Virus record (IMG/VR): IMGVR_UViG_3300032561_000050
Span: 1-40,793 of that record
DNA length: 40,793 bases
Direction: 5' to 3' (one strand)
Source: a virus
Both the position numbers and the translations under genes were made by a program. Under the pieces are notes generated by a model that saw only the letters and a list, made by a program, of their open reading frames with translations, was not told the DNA's origin and ran no database searches. Positions within the stretch are counted from its first letter, which is position 1. The number at the start of each line of letters is the position of its first letter. Positions 16,263 to 23,987 of this stretch are shown here, one piece after another.

Positions 16263-17756
16263 TTAGCCGTTGGCGATGTTGGTGATGATGCCGAAGGCGG
16301 GCGGGAAGTAGTTCTGCAGCACGCCGTCGAAGTAGACGCCGTACTCATACTTGCGCCGCGTCACCGGCCACTCGACCTGGTAATAGTCCCGACGGCAGCG
16401 CATCTGCTTCAGGTTGGCGACGCCCGACAGCGGATAAGGAAGCTCGTCGGTGTCGAACAGAATGGTGCCGGCCGGCAGGTTGGGGTGCAGCATCAGCGGG
16501 ATCGCCCGCGCCCCGTCCATGGTGAACTTGTTGAGGTAGTCGCGGACCAAATCACCGCCCTTGATGTTGCCCTGCTCGACGTTGATGACGAAGCGCTGGG
16601 CGGCGTTGGAATTGCCGGACAGGATCTTCTTGGTGATGTTCATCTGCTCCTGGGACGACACCCAGATCACCGACGGCGACAGGCGGTAATTGTCCCAGAA
16701 CGACTTCAGCGCGGCGTCGATCTCGACGATGCCGCCGGCGCCGTCCGAGGTCAGCGGCGTGCCGACACCGGCGGTACCGGTCGCCTGGGCCGAGAAGTAG
16801 CCGGAGCCGGACTTGACCACCTGGGTCAGCAGGCCGTCGAAGATCAGCGAGTTGCGCGAGTTGTCGCCCGACAGGCTGGAGGCGGTCTGGCTGCCGGCGG
16901 CGGCGGCGGTGATCGCCACCGAGTTGATGGTGGTGATGGCGCCCAGCACCTCGGAGCCGGCCACACCCCAGTACCAGGCATACGCGAAGGCGCCCGCGAC
17001 GGTGGCGACAGTGGCGGTGAGCGAGCCGGTCGAGCCGGTGGTGGTGCCGGTGGCGTTGTCGGACTTGGTCGCCGAGCCGCCGCCGTAGGAATCGGTCGAT
17101 GAATCGGCATTGGTCCGGGTCACCGATCCCCTGATGCCGTTGGCCACCGAGGCGGTCATGTAACCGTCCAGCGTCAACGCGACGCAGATCACGCTCCAGG
17201 TATTGGCGGCAAGGGCGCCACCGGTATTGGACGCGACCACGGTCGGCGTCGGGGTGGTGCCAAGCGCCAGGCTGGAATTGCCGCCCAGCATGACCTTTTC
17301 TTCGCCGATCATCAGCGAGCGGAGCAAACCCTGGACGGCGCGGGCGCGGACATCGTCATAGCCTTCGCCGGCATAGTCCGCCTCGAACGTCACGTAGTCT
17401 TCGAAGCCCAGCCCACGATAGGCGGCATTGTATTCGCTGACCGTGGTGGCGATGACGCCGCCGCGATTGCCTTCCGAGACGCCGGCGGCCAGGGCATTGA
17501 TGTTGATGCCGGTGATCGCCTTCCAATTGGCCTGGGTGCCGCGACCGGCGCCGACGCGGGGCGTCTTATTGCGGATCGGGGTCAGGACCGGGTAAAGCGT
17601 CTTGGCCGGCGCTTCCAGGTCGTAATAGGTCAGGCCCGTGGTCGGGCTGCCCGACTGGGTGAAGGCCTTGATCAGGGCGTCGTCATCCTTCAGCGGGTTG
17701 GTGAAGGACGCCTTGATCAATTCCATGGTACGGGCGGTAAGAGCGGCTTGGTTCAT
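16263..17756 (-). CDS. Major capsid protein (HK97-fold type)
   Basis: 497 aa. An N-terminal helical arm (TARTMELIKASFTNP...) is followed by YDLEAPAKTLYPVLTPIRNKTPRVGAGRGTQANWKAITGIN, typical of capsid proteins of transposable siphophages. The C-terminal part (FDTDELPYPLSGVANLKQMRCRRDYYQVEWPVTRRKYEYGVYFDGVLQNYFP) is also typical. About residues 160-310 form a Thr/Ser/Gly/Ala-rich insertion, perhaps an Ig-like surface domain. The protease/scaffold gene lies 17 bases upstream, as expected. Confidence 0.88.
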   Translation of the reverse strand: MNQAALTARTMELIKASFTNPLKDDDALIKAFTQSGSPTTGLTYYDLEAPAKTLYPVLTPIRNKTPRVGAGRGTQANWKAITGININALAAGVSEGNRGGVIATTVSEYNAAYRGLGFEDYVTFEADYAGEGYDDVRARAVQGLLRSLMIGEEKVMLGGNSSLALGTTPTPTVVASNTGGALAANTWSVICVALTLDGYMTASVANGIRGSVTRTNADSSTDSYGGGSATKSDNATGTTTGSTGSLTATVATVAGAFAYAWYWGVAGSEVLGAITTINSVAITAAAAGSQTASSLSGDNSRNSLIFDGLLTQVVKSGSGYFSAQATGTAGVGTPLTSDGAGGIVEIDAALKSFWDNYRLSPSVIWVSSQEQMNITKKILSGNSNAAQRFVINVEQGNIKGGDLVRDYLNKFTMDGARAIPLMLHPNLPAGTILFDTDELPYPLSGVANLKQMRCRRDYYQVEWPVTRRKYEYGVYFDGVLQNYFPPAFGIITNIANG

Positions 17757-17773
17757 CCCTTGGGACTCCGGTG

Positions 17774-19048
17774 TCAGGAACGGGAAATTTCGGTGGTTTC
17801 GGCGAGCTTGATCAGGGCGCGGCGCTTTTCTTCGCCCTGCGGCATCGCCTGGACTTTGGCCAGGCGGCCTTCAAAGGAACCGTCGGTGGCGTCGGAGGAC
17901 GCGGCCTGGTGGGCGCCGCCGACGTCGTCGGCCTTCTCCAGCGCTTTCAGGTGAGGACCGCCGGGTGCCGGCAGCTTTTCCAGCTCATCGACGCGCTTGG
18001 TGAGGGTGTCGCGCTCGCCGACTAAGCTCTGGACTTTGGCCAGCACCGCTTCGGCGTCGCAGCCCAGAGTCTTTGCCAGCGGCGCCAGCAGATCGGTGTC
18101 GAGCTTGGCCAGCTTTCCGGTGGCGTCGGCCAGATCGCCCTGCACCTTGGCGAGGTCGCCGGTGCCCTCGGCCTTCAGCGCGGGGCCGGCACATTCGGCG
18201 CCCATGCCGACCGAGTGATCGTGGATGGCCTGCAGGCGGTCCTTGTCGGCCCTTGAATGCCGTGCCCCAGCCTTTGCCAGGTCGCCGGTTCCGTCGGCCT
18301 GTTCCATGGTGTCCACCACGACCGGCGCAGGAAGCTTTTCCACCAAGGCGCTGAGAGCGGCCAGTTCCTCCGACGCCTCTTCCTTCGCCATGTCGGTGAG
18401 GATGGCGACGCCGGTGGCCAGCCAGTCGCGCAGGCGGCCGGGGATCGGCGAGCCGTCCTGTTCGATGTTCGCTTCGTAGGCCGCGCTTTCCGCCAGCGAT
18501 GACAGCGAGCTGATCAGGTCGGCCAAACGGCTGACGCTGTAGAGACCCTTCCTCAGATCGTCGCCCGAGACGGCCTTGACCGCGATGTCCGCCGAACTGC
18601 CGTCCGCCTTGATCATGGTGAAGGTCGCGGTCGGGATCATGCCGCGATCGACCAGCGAGATTTCCGATGGCCGCGCGGTATAGCGGACGTGCTGGCCGTC
18701 TTTCCAGCGCTTGACGTACTTTCCGCCCGGAGAAAAGCCGGTATAGACCCCGGCCTCGACCTTGGCCCACTCGGCGTCATCGACGATGTGGGCGCAGATG
18801 TCGATCCGCTTGGCGGCGTCGTCGAAGGAGATGTCAACCAGCTTGCCAGCGGCGATCAGCTGATGCATCGAGCGGACGTTGCCGAGGTTGCGCCCGTCCG
18901 AGGCCTTCTTCATCTCGCCCGACCAGGTCTCGAAATTCGGCTTGCTGGTGTCGTAATCGAAGATCTCGCCGATGCGATCCGGCGTCTCGTCGATGCTGGC
19001 ATAGACCAGCCGCTGGGCGGCGTCGGCTTTGCGAAGGGTGAAATGCAC
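17774..19048 (-). CDS. Prohead protease (XkdF-like) with C-terminal scaffold region
   Basis: 424 aa, GTG start at 19048. The N-terminal 150 residues look like the XkdF/prohead protease fold; likely catalytic residues are H62 (VRSMHQLI) and S106 (VYTGFSPGGKY), with ARPSEISLVDRG next. The C-terminal 250 residues are charged, helical and repetitive (ADATGKLAKLDTDLLAPLAK, then LTKRVDELEKL), typical of an internal scaffold removed after assembly. This matches the Mu I gene, which encodes protease plus scaffold. The start is unusual: its GGAGG ribosome-binding site lies in the 3' arm of an 8-bp hairpin (19056-19080). A dyad lies 66 bp upstream. Confidence 0.82.
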   Translation of the reverse strand: MHFTLRKADAAQRLVYASIDETPDRIGEIFDYDTSKPNFETWSGEMKKASDGRNLGNVRSMHQLIAAGKLVDISFDDAAKRIDICAHIVDDAEWAKVEAGVYTGFSPGGKYVKRWKDGQHVRYTARPSEISLVDRGMIPTATFTMIKADGSSADIAVKAVSGDDLRKGLYSVSRLADLISSLSSLAESAAYEANIEQDGSPIPGRLRDWLATGVAILTDMAKEEASEELAALSALVEKLPAPVVVDTMEQADGTGDLAKAGARHSRADKDRLQAIHDHSVGMGAECAGPALKAEGTGDLAKVQGDLADATGKLAKLDTDLLAPLAKTLGCDAEAVLAKVQSLVGERDTLTKRVDELEKLPAPGGPHLKALEKADDVGGAHQAASSDATDGSFEGRLAKVQAMPQGEEKRRALIKLAETTEISRS

Positions 19049-19055
19049 GGATTGG

Positions 19056-19080
19056 CCTCCGACGGATGAACTGTCGGAGG
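19056..19080 (-). promoter_or_regulatory. Hairpin sequestering the Shine-Dalgarno of the protease gene
   Basis: Perfect 8-bp inverted repeat CCTCCGAC / GTCGGAGG with a 9-base loop. On the minus-strand mRNA the 3' arm contains GGAGG, which is 7 bases before the GTG start at 19048. Folding would hide the ribosome-binding site. Transcripts reading through from far upstream would carry both arms; a transcript starting close to the gene could lack the 5' arm. Confidence 0.65.
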
Positions 19081-19109
19081 GCAGACTAGGGGCGAACGGC
19101 CGACCTAAC

Positions 19110-19129
19110 CGGAGGACATTTGTCCGCCG
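19110..19129 (-). promoter_or_regulatory. Candidate late activator site (PI-like promoter)
   Basis: Core GGACATTTGTCC (19114-19125) is a perfect dyad with a 2-base TT centre, flanked by near-symmetric CGG/CCG. The core begins 66 bp upstream of the GTG at 19048. A second copy of the core plus GCCG lies at the same 66-bp distance from the endolysin start. Mu C protein binds dyads at late promoters, including one before gene I. No clear -35 box was seen, as in activator-dependent promoters. Confidence 0.6.
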
Positions 19130-19318
19130 TCTTCGACCGGGTCAGTTTTTGGGGGAGACAGCCGGGATCATGCATCGCCCCGAGGTCTGACGCAAGAGAA
19201 GCCCTCCAGCGGCCGTAGGAGCGTTCAATTTCGCGTTCAATAAATCCCCGGCTACACCGGGCGCCTAAAACAGCCTTCCTGGCTTCTCGGAGCGCCTTGG
19301 ACGATTTTGCGGCACCCG

Positions 19319-19347
19319 TTGATTTTGCCCTCCGCCCCCCCTACAAT
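19319..19347 (+). promoter_or_regulatory. Sigma-70-type promoter of the candidate ncRNA
   Basis: TTGATT at 19319-19324 and TACAAT at 19342-19347, separated by exactly 17 bases. It is the best consensus promoter I found in the window. Start of transcription is expected near 19352-19356, right at the 5' arm of the RNA's closing stem. Confidence 0.65.
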
Positions 19348-19351
19348 GAGG

Positions 19352-19536
19352 GTGTTCGCGTGGTGGGAAAATGCAGGGCTTGACCCTGTGGTTTGTTGGA
19401 CGGCTCGTCCAGACCCCTTGGCTCACGCGCCACCCGGTGACGGGTGGTTCAGGTAGCCGGTGCAAGCCGGTGAAGTAGATGCCGGTAGTAAGGTTCCGGC
19501 CGCGAACACAAGCCCCGCTTCGGCGGGGCTTTCATT
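19352..19536 (+). ncRNA. Candidate structured small RNA in the head-gene gap
   Basis: About 180 nt with no open frame of note. The 5' GTGTTCGCG (19352-19360) pairs perfectly with CGCGAACAC (19501-19509), closing the whole molecule. Inside are hairpins CAGGG/CCCTG (19374-19388), TGGACG/CGTCCA (19397-19411) and CCACCCG-GTGA-CGGGTGG (19430-19447, GNRA-type loop). Three GCCGGT units (19456, 19466, 19481) follow, any of which could pair with CCGGC at 19496-19500. A rho-independent terminator comes right after the closing stem, and the promoter ends only a few bases before it. It runs against the late operon. I do not recognise the family; 6S RNA and riboswitch classes were considered without a convincing match. 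Confidence 0.65.
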
Positions 19537-19540
19537 TTGC
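19511..19540 (+). terminator. Rho-independent terminator, UUCG loop
   Basis: GCCCCGC-TTCG-GCGGGGC at 19512-19529, followed by TTTCATTTT. The stable 7-bp GC stem with a UUCG tetraloop ends the plus-strand RNA. The minus-strand reading also forms the stem and is followed by TTGTGTT. It lies next to the stop of the portal-MuF gene (19532), so it may stop transcription in both directions. Confidence 0.8.
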
Positions 19541-22378
19541 CTTCTGGATCTTGCCCGCCGTCAGGCGATGGGCTACCGCCTCCCGCGTTGCGATGAAGCC
19601 CGTGCGACCGCGATAGACGCCCTCACCATCTCGGTCGATCGATACCGGCAGAACCGCCATGCGTCCGGTGCCGTCTCCAACGGGGTAATAGAGCGCGGTA
19701 TTGAGGCCATCCCCCATCTCACTCCGCGTCAGCAACCCAACATAAACCGGCTTGTCGATGCCCTTGGCCAACGTCCGCGCAACCAGCGCCAACTCGTCGC
19801 GATGCCGGTCATCGGCGTGAGCGGTGGCGGGCAATTTCATCGTGATCGCCCCAGCCTGAAGCTTGCGCCCAAGCGTCCGACCTACGACGTCGTGGGGCAT
19901 GGCGCCCAGATGGGCGATCTTCGGCGGACGCCGACCACCGCCTTCGCCTCGGGCCTGGCGTCGCTCGCCCTTGGCCCTCTTGCCCGGCTTGAGGACGAAG
20001 CGCCCCCGCGCGCCGCGCGGATGGTCGCCCTCGCTCCAGCCCTTGGCCAGGTCAAAAGGGCGGCTTGCGCGAGGCCCCTCCACCTTATCGGCGTCGTCAT
20101 CGACTTCGGCCACCAGATCGCAGCCGCAACGGGGATGGGCCGGGGCCGCCTGGTGACCGGACGGAAAATCCTCGTCCAGTCCGATCGCCCCCGCCCTGGC
20201 GTTCTCGTTGCAGGCCGGGCAGTGATTCTCTTCCGGCGCCTCGATCCACCGCTTCTTGAGCTTGACGCCGAAGGATTCCACCGCCGTCCGCCAGCCGATC
20301 AGATTGCCCATGATGTCGGCGCTGGCCAGCTCGTGGGTGGCGATCAGGGTTGCCCGATCCGCCGAGAAAGCGTGGCTCTCCATGATGGCATCGCGGAGGC
20401 GCTGGACGCTCCAGCCGTTGGCCTCGGCCTCGGCAATGATGTCGCGCAGCGCCTTGCGGGTGGTGTTGGTCAAGCCGCTGACTAGGTCGGCGGCATGGGA
20501 TTGCGCCCAGCCGATTGCGCGGGGATTGGCCAGGGCGGTGGCGTCGGCCGAGGTGATCCCGGCGACCTTCAGACCCTGACCGACGCCATCGACCGCGACC
20601 TCACCCAGAACCTGGGCGGTCTTGGCCACCTCTTGCGCCCAGACCGCTTCATCGACGGCGTCGCCGGCGATCTGCGCGGCGACCGTGGTTTCGGCGCTCG
20701 GCGAAGCGGCCTCGGAATCCGCCGTCACCGCATCCTTGGCCGCCGCCGCAGCGCCCGCATTCTCCAGATCATCACCGGCCGCCTTGACCATCTTGCTCCG
20801 CGCGGCGGCGACCTGGTCGGCGACCCGCTTGGCTTCGGCGGCCAGGAATCGGGTCCATTGCCGACGCACTTTCTTGAGGCGCTTACCGACGAAAGGGCGG
20901 GTGTGATCCACCTCCCGAGCGGCGTCGGCTTTGCCGAGCTGGGCGGTGCCATCGTCTTCGCCCTCGGTGCCGTCGCCCGAATCGTCCTCGGTACCGATGT
21001 CCGAGATGCCATTGTGGCCGAGCATAGCGGGCGGAGGTTCCGGCGGCTTTACCACATCCTCCAGGCGCACGGCGCCGGCGGCGGTGTAGATCAGCGCCAC
21101 GTCGCCGCCAGCGATGGCTTCCTCTCCGTCTTCGGCCCGCCATTCGTTGAGGGTCTTGGCACCGGCCCTGACCTTGATGTCGTTGACCTGGGCGTCCACC
21201 AGCGGATCGGTGTCCTTGGTTTCCTGCCAGACGAATTCCAGGTCCGCGTAACCGAAGCATTGGCGCAACACGCGGTCGATCACCGCCTTGACCCACTTCT
21301 TCAGCGGCGCCAGGCCTTCTTTCATCGCCTGCACCGCCGACGTCTCCGATTCTGCCCGGCTCATCTGCTTGATGAAGGCCTGATTCGAGACGTTGAAGGC
21401 GTAGCACATGATTCTGGCCAGCCATTCGTCGTATTCGTCCTTCAGCGCGGCGTCCTTGATCTGCACGAATGATTTGGCGATCGAGCCGGGAACCCAGCGC
21501 ACCTTGCGGCGCTGCGCTAGGTTGTCGGTCAACAGCGCGTCCCAATAGGCTTGGTATTGCGCGATTTGCTCGGGCGTCCAGCTATCTGGCACGCCGGCCA
21601 GAGCGTCCGGTACCGTGCCCTCGGTATAATAGTCGAGCTGGTGCATCTGCCGGCGCAGCGCGATGTTGACCGTCATCACCACCTGTTCGACCGGACTCAT
21701 CCCGTAGACCCGGTTGGTCCGCAGGTTGCGCGGCAGATAGAGCAGCTGGCCTCGGGTGTAATCGCTGGCTGGAAGGCCCTTCAAGACCTGTTGATAGGCC
21801 GGATCGGGTGGGATCGGCGTGCGGCCGCCGCCGTCCAGCACGCGCTTGATCGTGGCCCCATCGACCGGCTCCAGCGCGTAAAGACGATTGCCTCTGTCAA
21901 GCCGCGGATACAGGGTGGCGGCGTCGATCACCAGGTTGTCCTCGACCAGCATGCGCAGCCACGCATCCCAGTCGTTCTCCTTATCGGGCATCGCCAGGAA
22001 ATCGGACACCTCGGCAATGCGGGGATCGTCGATCTTCTTTTTTTTTGGGTCCTTGGGCTGGATCGCCCAGCTTTCCTTGGCCAGCTGATCCTTCCGGGTT
22101 TCGATCACCAGCCGCATCAGGTCGTAATTGTCGGCCAGATTGCGCAGCATGGAAAAGCTGATCGGCTCGCCCTGTCGCGGCTGGATGGTCGCGTTGAACC
22201 CGACCGGATAATCAAACTGACGACCGGCGGTATTGGGCGGCGCCACCGGCTCCAGCGGCTTCAGCGGCCCGAACCAGGCATCCGGCCCTCGGCCGGTCAC
22301 CACGTACTTCACGCCCTGGACGACTCGGGCGACCAGGCCGGTGGGGACGGATTCACCCATCTGTTCGCGATTGCTCAT
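19532..22378 (-). CDS. Portal protein fused to MuF-type head morphogenesis domain
   Basis: 948 aa. Residues 1-450 are portal-like (PVGFNATIQPRQGEPISFSMLR, TLYPRLDRGNRLYALEPVDGATIK, YGMSPVEQVVMTVNIALRRQ), corresponding to Mu gp29. An acidic linker (459-480) and a helical stretch lead to a MuF/gp30 domain (about 640-760) with TLIATHELASADIMG, CPAC (720-723) and HPRCGC (748-753), probably zinc-binding. GDHPRGARGRF (784-794) follows, then a separate C-terminal domain (about 824-948) of unknown role. In Mu the two functions are separate genes, so this is a fusion. A run of nine A bases (22038-22046) lies within the codons for DPKKKK. Confidence 0.82.
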   Translation of the reverse strand: MSNREQMGESVPTGLVARVVQGVKYVVTGRGPDAWFGPLKPLEPVAPPNTAGRQFDYPVGFNATIQPRQGEPISFSMLRNLADNYDLMRLVIETRKDQLAKESWAIQPKDPKKKKIDDPRIAEVSDFLAMPDKENDWDAWLRMLVEDNLVIDAATLYPRLDRGNRLYALEPVDGATIKRVLDGGGRTPIPPDPAYQQVLKGLPASDYTRGQLLYLPRNLRTNRVYGMSPVEQVVMTVNIALRRQMHQLDYYTEGTVPDALAGVPDSWTPEQIAQYQAYWDALLTDNLAQRRKVRWVPGSIAKSFVQIKDAALKDEYDEWLARIMCYAFNVSNQAFIKQMSRAESETSAVQAMKEGLAPLKKWVKAVIDRVLRQCFGYADLEFVWQETKDTDPLVDAQVNDIKVRAGAKTLNEWRAEDGEEAIAGGDVALIYTAAGAVRLEDVVKPPEPPPAMLGHNGISDIGTEDDSGDGTEGEDDGTAQLGKADAAREVDHTRPFVGKRLKKVRRQWTRFLAAEAKRVADQVAAARSKMVKAAGDDLENAGAAAAAKDAVTADSEAASPSAETTVAAQIAGDAVDEAVWAQEVAKTAQVLGEVAVDGVGQGLKVAGITSADATALANPRAIGWAQSHAADLVSGLTNTTRKALRDIIAEAEANGWSVQRLRDAIMESHAFSADRATLIATHELASADIMGNLIGWRTAVESFGVKLKKRWIEAPEENHCPACNENARAGAIGLDEDFPSGHQAAPAHPRCGCDLVAEVDDDADKVEGPRASRPFDLAKGWSEGDHPRGARGRFVLKPGKRAKGERRQARGEGGGRRPPKIAHLGAMPHDVVGRTLGRKLQAGAITMKLPATAHADDRHRDELALVARTLAKGIDKPVYVGLLTRSEMGDGLNTALYYPVGDGTGRMAVLPVSIDRDGEGVYRGRTGFIATREAVAHRLTAGKIQKAK

Positions 22379-22400
22379 GACTTCCGCCCCCTTGCTGCTG

Positions 22401-22685
22401 TCAGACCGCCGCGCCGCTGGCGGGATCGCGCCAGGTCTTGCCGTCCCAGGTGATCACCTTGTTGAGGGTGGTGTCGTGAAACTGGGTGCCCTTGGGCGGA
22501 TTAAGCGGACGCGCGGCGGTGGCGCCGACCGTTCCGGCCACCGCTGTCCAGCCATTGGCTTGCAGCACGACGGCGTCGAAGTCGGGCACGTCGAGCGACG
22601 CGCCGATCGCGGCGGTATAGGTGCGGCCGTTGACGGTATGGCTGTTGGGGCCGGAAGCCGGCGGAAGCAAGCGAACATTCGCCAT
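22401..22685 (-). CDS. Small protein between terminase and portal, unknown
   Basis: 94 aa, starting MANVRLLPPASGPNSHTVNGRTYTAAIGASLDVPDFDAVVLQANGW. It ends with a beta-type segment (GTQFHDTTLNKVITWDGKTWRDPASG) like short phage repeats that display a WDG-KTW turn. The first half shares the VP...L...GW layout with the small genes at 15813-16201. Probably a minor head component; the family is not recognised with certainty. Confidence 0.6.
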   Translation of the reverse strand: MANVRLLPPASGPNSHTVNGRTYTAAIGASLDVPDFDAVVLQANGWTAVAGTVGATAARPLNPPKGTQFHDTTLNKVITWDGKTWRDPASGAAV

Positions 22686-22688
22686 GGT

Positions 22689-23987
22689 CTATTTTCCCTT
22701 CTCTTTTTGCGCCTCAACCTGGCGCCGGTAATATCCGATGATGCCCGGCTCGGCCGAGGCGCCGGCCAGGCCCAGGAAAGCGGCCCAGGTCCGGTCGGCA
22801 TGGCCATCGGCATCGCGGTCGGCGACCAGACGGGGATTGCCGGTCTCGCTCATCACCCGCTTCAGCTTGTGGAGATCGGCCCGCAGCACCGGGTTGCCGG
22901 CGGGGATTCGGACTTTGCAATCCTCGAACCTTTGCTTGGACAATGTCGCCACGTTGAGGCGGATGTTGGAGGTCAGAACCACGCCCTCGACGCGATAGCC
23001 GTAGCGAGCTTGAGCGTCCTCGACCGGCTTCTCGCCCATGCCGGTCTGATCCATCACCAGGCGCTCGACCTGGTAGCGGGTCATTAGCCGGGCAATCTCG
23101 GCATCCTGGGCGGCGAAGCTGGCGCCGCGCAGCTCGACGATCTCGCGGGTCCAGAACACATCGCCGACGCGCTCCCACACCCAGGCCACCCACAGATCGC
23201 CGCGCCGGGCGATGTCGTTACCGATGATGCAGGGGCCGCCCTGGTATAGTTCCGGCTTCCCGGCATCGCCGTCCTCGACGGCGGTGATGACCTCGTAGCT
23301 CAACCAGGCCGTCGCCTCGTCCAGGAACTCCAACTCGTATTCCTGGCGCCACGCCTCCTCGTCGCCGAGGGCCGATCGCAGCTCGGTGATGTCGCGCTCC
23401 AGCCCCTCGGCCACCGCCTGGTGGATGTCCACCCGATGCCGGCTCCAGGCGCATCCCTCCTGGGTCCAAAGCTCGTAGAACTTGTTGCTCTTGCCGTTGG
23501 GGGTCGAGGTGATCACCAGCCGCAGCCGCCCCCGCGACACCACCGGGAACAACGCCCGCCAGATCCCGCGCGAATCCTTGTGAAAGGCGAACTCGTCGAG
23601 ATAGACGTTGCGCGAAAAGCCGCGCGCCGTGTCCGGATTGGCCGGTAAAGCGGTGCATTTCGATCCATTGGGAAGCACCACCTCGGTGGCGCGATAGACG
23701 GTCTCGCCGATGCGGATATCGGATTCACCGAGATCTTCGAAGGCTTGGCCGTAGGCGCGAAGGTGAAGCTTGACGCCTTCGTTCATCGCCTCCATCGCCT
23801 GACGTTCGCCTCGGCTGAGAATCAGCCACGGTGACCGCCGGCCCTGGGCCTCGGCTTCGACCATGTCATCGACGATGTCGAGCGTGCTGGTGAAGGTCTT
23901 GCCGGTCTGCCGCGCGAACATGCCGATCTTGAACCGGCTCTTATCGGCCAGCCAGCGGCACTGATAACCGTGCAGCAGCGCATCCAT
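22689..23987 (-). CDS. Terminase large subunit (Mu gp28-like)
   Basis: 432 aa from the ATG at 23987, which overlaps the TGA of the small subunit (TGATG). ATPase: Walker A-like FARQTGKT (24-31) and Walker B VYLDEF (128-133), with coupling motif ITSTPNGKSNKFYELW after it. Nuclease: acidic residues D258 (IIGNDIARRGD), D313 (LVMDQTGMG) and D398 (DGHADRTWAAFL) in RNase-H-like order. It pumps DNA into the prohead and cuts at headful, with flanking host DNA expected as in Mu. The frame is open upstream of 23987, but there it is antisense-like sequence overlapping the small subunit. Confidence 0.92.
   Translation of the reverse strand: MDALLHGYQCRWLADKSRFKIGMFARQTGKTFTSTLDIVDDMVEAEAQGRRSPWLILSRGERQAMEAMNEGVKLHLRAYGQAFEDLGESDIRIGETVYRATEVVLPNGSKCTALPANPDTARGFSRNVYLDEFAFHKDSRGIWRALFPVVSRGRLRLVITSTPNGKSNKFYELWTQEGCAWSRHRVDIHQAVAEGLERDITELRSALGDEEAWRQEYELEFLDEATAWLSYEVITAVEDGDAGKPELYQGGPCIIGNDIARRGDLWVAWVWERVGDVFWTREIVELRGASFAAQDAEIARLMTRYQVERLVMDQTGMGEKPVEDAQARYGYRVEGVVLTSNIRLNVATLSKQRFEDCKVRIPAGNPVLRADLHKLKRVMSETGNPRLVADRDADGHADRTWAAFLGLAGASAEPGIIGYYRRQVEAQKEKGK

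Noticed and set aside
19352-19509. Retron-type ncRNA (closing inverted repeats like a1/a2)
   Set aside because: No reverse transcriptase gene is present nearby or anywhere visible in the window.
19352-19510. tRNA, cobalamin or c-di-GMP riboswitch, or 6S RNA identity for the structured RNA
   Set aside because: No acceptor/T-arm pattern, no B12 box, no GEMM core. TGTTCGC at the 5' end recalls 6S, but the several independent hairpins and lack of a large central bubble do not fit. It remains unassigned.
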